A DNA stretch of 64,000 nucleotides from Dehalobacter sp. CP. Lineage in GTDB: Bacteria; Bacillota_B; Desulfitobacteriia; Desulfitobacteriales; Syntrophobotulaceae. The notes under the pieces are model-generated. The model was given only the letters and a program-made list of their open reading frames with translations, was not told where the DNA came from and made no database searches. Shown piece after piece: positions 1-8,486 of this stretch. A program made the translations under genes and the position numbers. The stretch is taken from positions 1 through 64,000 of the forward strand of contig VMEE01000052.1 of assembly GCA_009910795.1 (NCBI GenBank), in the 5' to 3' direction. The first letter of the stretch is position 1. Every line of letters begins with the position of its first letter.

Positions 1-440
1 AAGCTGAATTTTTCTGGGATTTCGTTACTTAGAGACGCTCAGATAAGCTTTCCTGGCAGTTTGGCGATAAGTTCTCGGCTTTTTCTCTTGTTTGCCGTTA
101 GCACTGCGAAGGGTATCGATGATCTCTTCGAGTTTTTCCCTGGCTTCAAGTCAGATATTTGATATCCGACGGGATGCAGGTAGCATCCAGAATCAAGGTT
201 CCTTGATTTGCTTGGGGTTCATTCGAAGGTGCTTCTTCTGTTGCTTTCTCGGCATTCACATTGCCGGAACCACCCTGATGATCATTGTGATCGTCGTTGT
301 CATCTTTCTTGGCTTCAGCGTTGTCATCTACTTGCCCCTGTATCAATGCCTTAGCAATACGCTCGTTGATCTCCTTCAGGCGTTCTTTCTTGAACCGTTT
401 ACGAGATTGTGCACTATGTATCTTATGTTACATAGAGTTT
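1..440 (-). pseudogene. Transposase remnant, IS1182-like DDE type
   Basis: Read leftwards, this stretch encodes the middle of a transposase: a basic segment (AQSRKRFKKERLKEINERI), then an acidic low-complexity linker, then the block GTLILDATCIPSDIKYLT and LEAREKLEEIIDTLRSANGK, which I recognise from IS1182/IS5-like transposases. It is broken. About 20 bases are missing where the usual DLSLLNEA should join the two blocks (near 148), which shifts the frame, and a TAA at 25-27 replaces a sense codon further on. The upstream end is lost near 440, at a TAA in the same frame. The other end runs off the window. The family call rests on the conserved motif; the exact IS group is uncertain. Confidence 0.7.
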
Positions 441-514
441 AGATTTTTTTGATATAATTAAAACAAATATGTGGCTAAATAACGTAAATATCTGTAATAG
501 GATTTGAGGTAAAC

Positions 515-1735
515 ATGAAAAACAGAGTTATCTATATCATCGCGATTGTTTCTTTAGCAATCGCCTTGTGTACCAGTTGGATCATACCGGTGAAAGAACA
601 GCTGCCATTAGTTAAAGAAGTCCTCCCGGAAGCGCAATCTTTCAATAAGATTGCGTCTTCTCCGCTTACCTTTGAAGGGAAAATCCAAACGCAAGGAGGA
701 CAGGAAGAGACGATTGGCTATGTTGTAATAGACCAAGCGCATGCCTATGGTGGGCTGATTAAAATAGTCACGGGCATTGACCCCCAAGGCAAAATAGTAG
801 GGGCTGTGATCGCAAATCATAAGGATACTCCCTCCTTTATTCAAATCCTTAACGACCACAAGTACCTTAAACAGTTTATTGGCAAGAGTATTGCAGATCC
901 CTTAAGTATAGAACAGGATATCGATAGAGTATCAGGAGCCACCTATTCATCGAGAGGAATTGCCAAAGCAATCTCTCAAGGTAGTCATGCAGTGGCTAGA
1001 AATCAATTCGGCTTAGATGTTCAGGGTGAGATTGTACCTTTTCAATTCGGACTTAAAGAGATTTCTGTTCTGTCTTTAGTTGTACTGATGCTCATAGGCG
1101 TGGTAGTTAAGTCTAAGAAATTAAGATGGGTGACGCTGATAGGCAGCTTGGTGTTTATCGGGTTCCAATTCAATACACCGATCTCGTTAGCGAACGTTGC
1201 TGCTCTTTTGATGGGGAATTTTCCTTCTATGCGAGAGAATTTAGTATGGTATGTACTCTTAATCGGAATCCCTATTATTACCTTTATTCTAGGCCGGAAT
1301 GTCTATTGTTTTTGGCTCTGTCCATTTAGTGCATTTCAGGAGATTATGGCAAAAATTGGTGGTGGCAACTTCAAGTGCTGTAATAAAGTCATAGAGGCGA
1401 AGGCTGCGAAAATAAAATATGTACTCGTTTACGTCGCTTTGTTAGGAGCATTATTATTGAAGTCACCCGGTTTTGCAGGCTATGAGCCTTTTGCTACCTT
1501 GTTCGGTTTGCAGGGATTCGGTATTCAGTGGTTTATCCTCCCAGTCGTGATATTTACTTCGTTATTTATCAGTAGATTCTGGTGCAGATTCTTTTGTCCG
1601 GGCATGGTAATCAATGAAGTCATATTGAAGCTGAGAAAGATTGTAGGAATAATCAAAGGAAAAATGACGAGACCAAGTGAGAATAGCGGCACTGTAGGAG
1701 CAGACCAGATTACACCCAGGAATGAGGTGTTATAA
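515..1735 (+). CDS. rdhC: RdhC/CprC/PceC-like membrane FMN-binding protein (NosR/NirI family)
   Basis: The 406-residue protein matches the size and layout of the C subunit found in reductive dehalogenase clusters. An N-terminal membrane anchor (about residues 5-25) is followed by an extracytoplasmic FMN-binding domain with the flavinylation motif SGAT at 140-143 (Thr143 is the expected FMN-phosphothreonine site). About five further membrane segments follow, carrying two CX3CP motifs (Cys265/Cys269 and Cys357/Cys361), the signature of this subfamily. Characterised PceC binds FMN covalently and is thought to pass electrons from menaquinol to the dehalogenase. No rdhA, rdhB or CprK-type regulator is in the window, so it is an orphan copy, enclosed by broken insertion sequences. 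A TATAAT lies at 453-458. The start ATG has a weak GAGGT site. Function as a working dehalogenase partner is inferred only. Confidence 0.85.
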   Translation: MKNRVIYIIAIVSLAIALCTSWIIPVKEQLPLVKEVLPEAQSFNKIASSPLTFEGKIQTQGGQEETIGYVVIDQAHAYGGLIKIVTGIDPQGKIVGAVIANHKDTPSFIQILNDHKYLKQFIGKSIADPLSIEQDIDRVSGATYSSRGIAKAISQGSHAVARNQFGLDVQGEIVPFQFGLKEISVLSLVVLMLIGVVVKSKKLRWVTLIGSLVFIGFQFNTPISLANVAALLMGNFPSMRENLVWYVLLIGIPIITFILGRNVYCFWLCPFSAFQEIMAKIGGGNFKCCNKVIEAKAAKIKYVLVYVALLGALLLKSPGFAGYEPFATLFGLQGFGIQWFILPVVIFTSLFISRFWCRFFCPGMVINEVILKLRKIVGIIKGKMTRPSENSGTVGADQITPRNEVL

Positions 1736-1842
1736 TGAACTCCAAACTAAAAGCCAAAGACGCCTTATTTTTGGTACTGATTAGTTCCGTGGTTATAATG
1801 ATCTTAATAAGTTTATATCAGGTATTTAAGTCTATTTCTTAG
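1735..1842 (+). CDS. 35-residue single-pass membrane peptide coupled to rdhC
   Basis: The ATG shares its A with the stop of the upstream gene (TAATG), and GAGGTG lies 7-12 bases before it, so translational coupling is likely. The peptide begins MNSKLKAKDA, then has one hydrophobic segment of about 20 residues (LFLVLISSVVIMILISLYQV), and ends FKSIS. It is basic at the N-terminus, so it probably sits in the membrane with the N-terminus in the cytoplasm. It does not resemble the roughly 100-residue RdhB anchor, which has several membrane segments. I do not recognise a family. It could be a small accessory subunit of the RdhC-like protein or a truncated remnant. Confidence 0.55.
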   Translation: MNSKLKAKDALFLVLISSVVIMILISLYQVFKSIS

Positions 1843-1900
1843 ATAGGAATTTTGATATATAGACTGTGAACGCCGATGTGAATTTGTAGTTTTTCGCCGG

Positions 1901-2397
1901 TTAAATTTTATAGGTTTGTAGCAGTGGGCGGATACCGATTTTATCGAGATTATCCAAAAAACTAAGGTCGTCTAGAGAGATGAAAACATCGGGATCATTG
2001 TTTAATTCAAGTTTTCCGTATCCCTGAAGTTCGTACATTACGGATAAAAGATGTTTACCCATGATCAGTCTGGCTAATTTGCAGTATCCGATTTTTTCTG
2101 TGCGATGCCAGGCGTATTTTCTGATGATTTCGAAGAATATTTCATAAATATGTCCATGTTTTCCGGATAGATTTCTGAGTGCTCGCTCTATCTCTGTCTG
2201 TTGACTCGCACCGAGCATTTTCTTATCCGGCTGGTTGAATACAGTTTTAAAGAGAGAGCTGATCCTGGCATTATAGCAGGTATTCAGGAATTCGCTGTCG
2301 GTATAGACTTGGATTAACCGTACCAGATCTGCCATAAAGTACGGGGCATTCTAGAAGAAAATCCCTCAGTTCTCATTGCTTGGTAGTAGATGGTCAT
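1901..2397 (-). pseudogene. Frameshifted gene of unknown function
   Basis: A good start (AGGAGT then ATG at 2397-2395) opens a frame beginning MTIYYQAMRTEGFSSR that stops after 27 codons. A second frame, open from an ATG at 2335 to a stop at 1901, continues for 144 residues. The two overlap and differ by one frame, so a single indel near 2318-2350 probably split one gene of about 165 codons. The longer piece is mostly alpha-helical in character, soluble, with no metal-binding motif and no membrane segment. I do not recognise its family. Its position between two decayed insertion sequences fits a gene under decay. Alternatively the 144-codon part alone is expressed. Confidence 0.45.
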
Positions 2398-2583
2398 CTC
2401 GATCACTCCTTTCGTACCTTAATCATAGCATCTTATATTTAGAGTGACTCCTGTCTAGGGGTTCACCCCAACGTTTGACATAGAGTCATAAAAAGATACT
2501 GCCAATAGTATAATGATAAGCTCCCCTTTGAGTAGACACCTGAAATAACAAAAATTCAGGACTACGTAAAGGGGAGTTTTTCT

Positions 2584-3268
2584 ATGGGAAGAAGAGTTCA
2601 TTATGAAAAGAAATTGGAAGCAGTAGAAAAATACAAGCGAGGAGATGGAACCCAGGATAGCATAGCACGGGAATATGGAGTAAAAAAGCTAGTTTTCAGC
2701 AATGGATAGCAAACTATGAGTCCATGGGTCCATCTGGGCTAGGACTCCAAAAGACAAATAACAGATACAGTTTGGAACTTAAAACCACAGCCGTAGAAGC
2801 TTACATCCGGGGTGAAGGAAGCCTATTGGAGATATGTAAGAAGTTTAGCCTCCGTGGTAAAGCACAACTTCTAGATTGGATAAAGATGTATAATGGTCAT
2901 AAAGATTTTCAGGCTACCAGAGGCCGAGGTAGAGGAAGAGGTATCTATATGACCAAAGGACAGTTGACCACGTTAGATGAACGAATTGAAATTGTCAGTT
3001 ACTGCATAGCCAAAGGTAAGGACTACAGCGCAGCAATAGACAAGTATGAGATATCCTACCAGCAGATATATAGCTGGGTACGAAAGTATGAGGTAAAGGG
3101 AGTAGACGGCCTTATCGACAAACGAGGGAAAAACAAGCCGATGGATGAAATGACTGAAGTCGAACGCCTTCGAGTAGAGAACAAGATGCTCAAAGCCGAG
3201 AACAAACAAAAAAAATGGAAATTGCTGTGTTAAAAAAAGTTCAGGAGATCGAAAGGAGGCGGGGCTAA
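2584..3268 (+). pseudogene. IS3-family orfA (DNA-binding), frame-disrupted
   Basis: The first part (MGRRVHYEKKLEAVEKYKRG) and the longer part starting near 2682 (FQQWIANYESMG, then NRYSLELKTTAVEAYIRGEG) form one protein with two helix-turn-helix repeats and a leucine-rich C-terminal helix (EVERLRVENKMLKAE). They are joined through a -1 shift at A AAA AAG (2682-2688), which is either a lost A or a slippery heptamer. A second shift at the A run near 3208 moves the reading frame to MEIAVLKKVQEIERRRG, ending at 3268. The family normally has one frameshift, between orfA and orfB, so the first one inside orfA is probably decay. Confidence 0.75.
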
Positions 3269-4154
3269 GCGGCGTCCGGCAGGAAAGCTTTACCTAGCTG
3301 TAAAGGAGTTGCACGAAAAAGAAAGATACCCGGTAGAAAATATTTGTAGGATATTAGACCTGAATAGGTCATCCTATTACAAATGGCTTCACCGCAGCAA
3401 GAGTGCCTGTGAGTATGAGAACGAAGATCTTCTTCACAAGCTTGGTTATCTTTACGCAGAATTTAACGGAATATATGGATACCGGAGACTGACAGATGAA
3501 CTGAATGCCCGGTACAAGACCAACTACAACTACAAGCGTATATACCGTCTTACCCAACTGGTGAGATTAAAAGCAGTTATCCGCAGAAAACGTCCGCAAT
3601 ACTAACGTTCCACGCCGGAAGTTACAACTGAGAATATTCTTAATCGTGACTTTATAGCTAAAAACCTTAACGAGAAATGGTTGACTGACGTTACGGAATT
3701 CAAGTATGGAGATCATTCAAAGTTGTATCTGAGCGCTATCCTTAATCTTAAAGATAACGCTATTGTCTCTTTCACCATGGGCCGGAGTAATAATAACCAA
3801 CTCGTATTTGACACCTTCGATTTGGCCATTTCCAGATACCCTAACGCTCACCCGCTATTCCATAGTGACCGAGGTTATCAATATACAAGTAAACAATTTA
3901 GAACCAGATTGGATAGAGCTGGAATGAAACAAAGCATGTCCCGTGTTGGCCGCTGCATCGACAATGGCCCTATGGAAGGCTTCTGGGGTATTCTCAAATG
4001 TGAGATGTTCTACCTTGGAAACTTCAGGGATTATGACAGCCTTGCAGCAGCCATTGAGAGCTACATATATTTTTACAACTACAAACGACGGCAAAAAAAG
4101 TTAAATAAATTGGCTCCAATGACCTATCGCCAGTTGCTCGAAAATATTGCATAA
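3230..4154 (+). pseudogene. IS3-family orfB transposase (DDE), premature stop
   Basis: The frame reads KLYLAVKELHEKERYPVENI, the HTH_21 segment with YGYRRLTDEL, then a rve integrase core: the first Asp in WLTDVTEFKYGD, the second in FHSDRGYQYTS and the Glu in GPMEGFWGILKCEMFY. The order and spacing of the catalytic residues fit IS150-type transposases. A TAA at 3603-3605 interrupts the frame between HTH_21 and the catalytic core, in a stretch otherwise continuous (RKRPQY, stop, RSTPEVTTENIL). The enzyme should be inactive unless the stop is read through. Confidence 0.85.
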
Positions 4155-4290
4155 AAAACTGGACCCCATTTTTGACGAAGTCCAGTGATAGCGAATTTCA
4201 TTTTTTCATCTGTCTACTTGACAGGGAGCGGTTCATAAGACTATCAGCAGTATCTTTTTGGTTTAGAGTTACGCTTGAAGCTCTTTATGC

Positions 4291-4791
4291 CTATTCGGCA
4301 TGCGGAATATCCAGGAAGCTGGATGCGGCATTGATCTGGGCAAATTCCTTGAACATTTGTTCCTTGAGTCGCGGGAAAACGGCCTTAATCTCCTCGGACA
4401 GGTCCATGCCCCATTCCAGACTCTTCGGCTGAACACCGTAGATAAGGGTTTGGGGAGTATTCCCCAGGATGTCCGCCAGGGCAAGAACTTCCAGAATGCC
4501 CACCTGATGAAACGATACTTGGTACTTCTCCGGGAAAACCCGGATATCTTCCGGACAGAACCGGAAGACACTGCCAGGCTCTGTCTGGGCGTTAATAGCA
4601 TCCACAATGATCAAGAAATCGGTCTCTTTGATCAGATGGACCAGTTCCAGACCGGCTGTTCCGCCTTCCAGCAGCTCGACATTGTCAGGAAGTTCTTCGG
4701 GCTTAAATTCATTTAAAAACTGAACGCCTAACCCTTCGTCACTTAGCAAAACGTTCCCTACGCCCATCAGCATAATTTTTGGTGGAGTCAT
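4291..4791 (-). CDS. hyaD: [NiFe]-hydrogenase maturation endopeptidase (HyaD/HybD family)
   Basis: The 166-residue protein removes the C-terminal tail of the hydrogenase large subunit after nickel has been inserted. It opens with the family signature MLMGVGNVLLSDEGLGVQFL, whose acidic residue helps bind nickel, and carries the conserved segments ELLEGGTAGLELVHLI and DAINAQTEPGSVFRF. The substrate is very probably HyaB, encoded two genes upstream, whose C-terminus keeps a cleavable tail. The gene is last in the operon and is separated from hyaC by 115 bases holding a strong hairpin. The start ATG follows GGAAAGGA with somewhat long spacing. Confidence 0.93.
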   Translation of the reverse strand: MTPPKIMLMGVGNVLLSDEGLGVQFLNEFKPEELPDNVELLEGGTAGLELVHLIKETDFLIIVDAINAQTEPGSVFRFCPEDIRVFPEKYQVSFHQVGILEVLALADILGNTPQTLIYGVQPKSLEWGMDLSEEIKAVFPRLKEQMFKEFAQINAASSFLDIPHAE

Positions 4792-4820
4792 ACGTGAAGT
4801 CCTTTCCTAAAAAGTTTCGT

Positions 4821-4859
4821 AAAGTAAAGCTAGTAATACGATGATACTAGCTTTACTTT
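4821..4859. repeat. Perfect 15-bp inverted repeat between hyaC and hyaD
   Basis: AAAGTAAAGCTAGTA at 4821-4835 is exactly complementary to 4845-4859 with a nine-base loop. In the transcript (minus strand) it lies after hyaC and about 30 bases before hyaD. No clean U-run follows, so it is more likely a pausing, processing or mRNA-stabilising hairpin than a full terminator. It would let the structural genes be expressed above the protease. Confidence 0.6.
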
Positions 4860-4906
4860 TAATATTATACGCAATATGATTGAACTAAATTTTCAGCCTG
4901 CAAATA

Positions 4907-5530
4907 TCAGCCTTTTATGACCGATTGATTTGCTTTGTTAGCGTCGCCCTTTTCTTTCTTACCGGTTTTACCGAAGAACATCAGAAAGAACGCATCCTTA
5001 GCTTCAGTAAAGACAAGGTAAACATGAACAAAGATGATCGCTATAAACAACCACATCACAACATAGTGGATCCCTCTGACTGCAGCTAGGCTGCCAAGTG
5101 CTTGAGCAGCTCCTGAGAACTTCATCGGCAGATATAGAATGATCCCGGTGATGGCCTGAAAGACAGCCAGGACTGGTAATGCAATATAGGCACATTTCTG
5201 AAGCCCATTGTACTTGTTGGTCTTTGGATGTTCCTTACTGATAAACAGATAATATTTAATCTGGGGGATAAAAGTCTTCAGATCTAGTTTGTTCAGGAAA
5301 AACTCCTTATAATCTTTATTTTTCCCGAAAAAGGAGACATAGAAACGTACAATCCCGTTGATCACCAGAATGTACATGAAGATAAAGTGGAGATTTCTGG
5401 CGACATTCATATTGGCTCCCTGGAAAGGAGCATGGATGACAAAACCGGTCGAGATCAGGACCGCAAAGGTAATTAAGTTTATCCAGTGAGAGATTCGCTG
5501 AATAAGCGGATGATCAGATGCTTTAGCCAT
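4907..5530 (-). CDS. hyaC: [NiFe]-hydrogenase cytochrome b subunit
   Basis: The 207-residue membrane protein receives electrons from the hydrogenase small subunit and passes them to menaquinone. It shows four hydrophobic segments and the haem b-type motifs of the family: HPLIQRISHWINLITFAVLI near the start, NLHFIFMYILVINGIVRFYV, and GIHYVVMWLFIAIIFVHVYL. The histidines in these segments are the expected haem ligands. The start was placed at ATG 5530 (MAKASDHPL) because AGAGGGA lies just before it; an upstream in-frame methionine would overlap hyaB. The C-terminus is lysine-rich and cytoplasmic. It is cotranscribed with hyaB, 20 bases upstream. Confidence 0.92.
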   Translation of the reverse strand: MAKASDHPLIQRISHWINLITFAVLISTGFVIHAPFQGANMNVARNLHFIFMYILVINGIVRFYVSFFGKNKDYKEFFLNKLDLKTFIPQIKYYLFISKEHPKTNKYNGLQKCAYIALPVLAVFQAITGIILYLPMKFSGAAQALGSLAAVRGIHYVVMWLFIAIIFVHVYLVFTEAKDAFFLMFFGKTGKKEKGDANKANQSVIKG

Positions 5531-5550
5531 TTTTCGTTCCCTCTCTTTCC

Positions 5551-7116
5551 TTAGAAGCCGATATGGTGTTTCTTGATTTCGTTGCTTTGCGGATCGATTA
5601 GGTGAATTGCACAAGCCAGACATGGGTCGTAGGAACGGATGACACGGACGACATTAATCGGATTGTCCGGATCTGGTACCGGTACCCCAATCATGGATTT
5701 GTCAACCGGGCCTAAAACGCCGTTTCCATCTGTCGGTGAAAAGTTCCAAGTCGAGGGGACGACCATTTGGTAATTTGCTGTTTTATGGTCTTCAACTTTA
5801 ATCCAGTGGCCAAGCGACCCGCGGGCAACTTCAATCAAGCCTGCACCCTGACCGCTTGCGGGGATTTCCCAATGATCGGTATCATGGATCTTAAAGTTCG
5901 GCTTGCCCATTTCAGCAATGAGGGAATCGACCCATTCGAGCATTTTCTTAGCCATAAGAATGGTTTCCACCGCCCGGGCGGCATGACGGGCGACAGCGCC
6001 GGGCTTGATGTTATATTTCGTAATAACGTCCATAAGCACTTTCGGCTGCATGACGAGCATACGGGCGAGCGGTCCGACTTCCATCGGTTTGCCGTCATAG
6101 CGCGGTGCTTTGACATAGGTATACGCGTCCTTCTTATCCAAATCAATAACAGTGTCTTCCTCATAAGGAGTTCTGCCTTTGTCGCTCTTGTACCAGGCGT
6201 GCGTGATATCTTCAGTAATTTTGCCACTATTGAGCTCATGAATCGTTCCAAAGTTATTATCAAGAACGATACCTGGTGTAAATAACAAGTCTTTTCCTTC
6301 TGCATCTCCGGCAAAGCCGCCATAAGACATGTAATTGCCATGACTGCCGCCAACGCCGGCCTGAGCCAAAGGCAGAAGCGGCCCGGTCCCGAAGGTCAGG
6401 ACATCCTGGAGGTAGACATTTTCAACGAAGGCGATCTGCTCCATCAGCATGGAACGGTATTGGAAGACTTGTTCCAAAGTAGGCAGTATTGTGACGCCGC
6501 CGACGACGATCGAGGATTGGTGCGGTTGTTTGCCGGCGAATATCGCAGACATTTTCTTGGCTTTTGCCTGCATTTCTAAGGCTTTCAGGTAGTGCGCAAC
6601 AGCCATCGTAACGAGTTCAGGATCGCTGACACAATATTGATCAGGATTGTAACGGGGTGTCAGAGGCGCTGTATCGTTAGCTGCAACCAGTTTTAAAATC
6701 TTATCTTTTACGCCGTTTAAACCGGCGTCATTGCCTTTGTACTGGGCAATGGCCATGACATCCAGATAGTCCAAGGCAGATAGATGATAAAAATGGAGCG
6801 GATGGTCATGCAAGAGCGTTGCGCCGTAAATCAGATTGCGAATAAGACGGCCGCCATAGGGGACTTCGGCACCAAAAGCAGCGTCCAAAGCCAGCGCGGA
6901 AGCTAAACCATGGACTGTCGAGCAGACGCCGCAGGCACGTTCCGTAACATAACTGGCATCTCTGGGATCACGACCGATAACCAAGTTTTCAAGGCCCCTG
7001 TACATAGTGCCTATGACACGGGAGTTAGAGACGACACCATTTTCGATCTCTACTTCTATTTTTAAGTGGCCTTCAATACGGGTAATGGGATCAATGACAA
7101 TTTTTTGTGCAGACAT
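5551..7116 (-). CDS. hyaB: Uptake [NiFe]-hydrogenase large subunit
   Basis: The 521-residue protein holds the NiFe(CN)2CO active site that oxidises H2 on the outer face of the membrane. The N-terminal motif RACGVCSTVH supplies Cys62 and Cys65; the C-terminal motif DPCLACAIH supplies Cys499 and Cys502. After His505 comes a 16-residue tail beginning LIDPQ, which HyaD would cut off. The protein has no signal of its own and should travel folded with the Tat-targeted small subunit. The pairing with a cytochrome b and a Tat small subunit indicates a group 1 membrane-bound uptake enzyme, as used in hydrogen-dependent respiration. It starts three bases after hyaA ends. Confidence 0.96.
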   Translation of the reverse strand: MSAQKIVIDPITRIEGHLKIEVEIENGVVSNSRVIGTMYRGLENLVIGRDPRDASYVTERACGVCSTVHGLASALALDAAFGAEVPYGGRLIRNLIYGATLLHDHPLHFYHLSALDYLDVMAIAQYKGNDAGLNGVKDKILKLVAANDTAPLTPRYNPDQYCVSDPELVTMAVAHYLKALEMQAKAKKMSAIFAGKQPHQSSIVVGGVTILPTLEQVFQYRSMLMEQIAFVENVYLQDVLTFGTGPLLPLAQAGVGGSHGNYMSYGGFAGDAEGKDLLFTPGIVLDNNFGTIHELNSGKITEDITHAWYKSDKGRTPYEEDTVIDLDKKDAYTYVKAPRYDGKPMEVGPLARMLVMQPKVLMDVITKYNIKPGAVARHAARAVETILMAKKMLEWVDSLIAEMGKPNFKIHDTDHWEIPASGQGAGLIEVARGSLGHWIKVEDHKTANYQMVVPSTWNFSPTDGNGVLGPVDKSMIGVPVPDPDNPINVVRVIRSYDPCLACAIHLIDPQSNEIKKHHIGF

Positions 7117-7119
7117 TCC

Positions 7120-8199
7120 TTACTCCTCCTTATGTCCATGGTCTTTTTTGCCTAAACGGCCGGTTGCCGCCGTAGCTGCAAGATGAACGGCAAGGCCTGC
7201 AACGGCAACGCCTCCGATAATCTTGCCGGTAGCATCAGCATTGATTTGGCCGATGCCGGGAAGTTCAAAGCCTTCTTGTTTGTTATAAAGAGGACTGAAG
7301 GTTTTAAAGAATCCTGCCTCTGAACAACCGGAACATGGTGAACCGGCGTTGATACAGAAGTTGGTATTGTCGTTGTACCAAACCTGTGCGCAGTCGGTAT
7401 ACGTCTTCGGGCCTTTGCAGCCTTTCAGGAGCAGACAATAGTCTTTTTGGGCGGGGTCATTCCAGTCTTTCAGATAGTTGCCGGCTTCAAACTGGCCGCG
7501 GCGCGGGCAGTTGTCATGAAGCAGCTTACCGTAGAAAACGACCGGGCGGGCCTGATCATCCAAAGGCGGGACCGTGCCATAGGTCAGGTAGTAAACAATC
7601 GTTCCAAGCATGGTGGCCGGTTTGACCGGACAGCATGGAAGATTGATGACAGGGGTTGAAATATTGTTTTGTTTCAACAGTTCACGGACGCCGACAGCGT
7701 CAACCTCACAGGCTCCGGGAATTCCAGCGCCATCGGTTGCGCAGCTGCCGACAGCAATAATGGCTTTAGCTTTCTTGGAAGCTTCCAGGACGGTTTCCCG
7801 GAAAGGTTTGCCGCCCACCATGCAATACCTGTCTTCCTTCGAGGGGATAGCTCCTTCGACAACGAGCACAAAGTTTTCTTTCAGGGCCTCCTGATAAGCT
7901 TCCTCGGCCTTATAGCCGGAAGCCGCCATAATGGTCTCATGATAACGGATCGAAAGCATATCCAGGACCACTTCGGCTGCCGACGGATTCAGTGTCGCCA
8001 AAAGTGACTCGGAACAGCCTGTGCATTCCATTCCATGAAGCCATACGACCGGCGGTTTGTCCAAGGCAGTCTCAACAGCCTGAGTGACCTTGGGAGATAC
8101 TGCAGCAGGGAGACCTAAAGCTGCCGTAGTCGCAGTCATCAGTTTCAAAAAGCTGCGCCGGGATACTCCTCTTGCTGCCAGAGCATCAAATGTGTTCAT
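7120..8199 (-). CDS. hyaA: Uptake [NiFe]-hydrogenase small subunit, Tat-exported
   Basis: The 359-residue protein carries the FeS clusters that take electrons from the active site. It begins with a twin-arginine signal (SRRSFLKL at 13-20, then a hydrophobic run and PAAVSP). The mature part starts with VVWLHGMECTGCSE, whose Cys59 and Cys62 bind the proximal cluster. More cysteines follow in GSCATDG, LPCCPVKP, the LLKGCKGPKTYTDC segment and GSPCSGCSEAGF. A C-terminal hydrophobic helix (GGVAVAGLAVHLAA) anchors it to the membrane beside HyaC. It is the first gene of the operon, about 170 bases downstream of a sigma-54 promoter. Confidence 0.96.
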   Translation of the reverse strand: MNTFDALAARGVSRRSFLKLMTATTAALGLPAAVSPKVTQAVETALDKPPVVWLHGMECTGCSESLLATLNPSAAEVVLDMLSIRYHETIMAASGYKAEEAYQEALKENFVLVVEGAIPSKEDRYCMVGGKPFRETVLEASKKAKAIIAVGSCATDGAGIPGACEVDAVGVRELLKQNNISTPVINLPCCPVKPATMLGTIVYYLTYGTVPPLDDQARPVVFYGKLLHDNCPRRGQFEAGNYLKDWNDPAQKDYCLLLKGCKGPKTYTDCAQVWYNDNTNFCINAGSPCSGCSEAGFFKTFSPLYNKQEGFELPGIGQINADATGKIIGGVAVAGLAVHLAATAATGRLGKKDHGHKEE

Positions 8200-8376
8200 T
8201 CTGCAATTCCTCCTCTACATGTCCAAAAAATAACATTCTTTCTTAAATATAAAATAGGATAAAAATTATAAATATTTAGATAATATATATTCGTAAAAAT
8301 ATATTATTGCGGTGAGCAATATACGAAAAAATCATCCAAATATATATAAAGTTTATCTATTTTCCAAATTAATAAA

Positions 8377-8392
8377 TGCAAGAAGCGTGCCA
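8377..8392 (-). promoter_or_regulatory. Sigma-54 promoter of the hya operon
   Basis: On the minus strand the sequence is TGGCACGCTTCTTGCA, which agrees at every defined position with the sigma-54 consensus TGGCACG-N4-TTGCA (-24/-12). It lies in a non-coding 353-base region upstream of hyaA, pointing at it. Transcription would start near 8366 and give a leader of about 165 bases. Such promoters need an enhancer-binding AAA+ activator; one is encoded at 46731-47720. Confidence 0.85.
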
Positions 8393-8486
8393 AAACATAA
8401 AACGACTGAAAAACTTGCAAATAAGCCAATACGAAAAAATTATAGCTAGATCAAAATTATTAAAATAGACAAAATATTTATCTTTC

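Larger units (their letters stand above)
2520..4229 (+). mobile_element. Degenerate IS3-family element, IS150-like
   Basis: Imperfect terminal inverted repeats are visible. The left end at 2520-2545 begins GCTCCCCTTTGAGTAGACAC, and the complement of 4229-4204 begins GCTCCCTGTCAAGTAGACAG; 20 of 26 positions agree. Between them lie an orfA with two helix-turn-helix segments and an orfB with a DDE integrase core, the IS3 plan. The element is about 1.7 kb, rather long for the family. I see no clear target duplication: the flanks differ. Both reading frames are interrupted, so this copy should not transpose by itself. Confidence 0.85.

Noticed and set aside
440..514. CprK dehalobox (TTAAT-N4-ATTAA) upstream of rdhC
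   Set aside because: I could not find both half-sites at the proper distance.
8310..8328. CRP/FNR-like site ATTGC-N5-GCAAT upstream of hyaA
   Set aside because: The half-sites do not match TTGAT/ATCAA and it lies downstream of the sigma-54 promoter.
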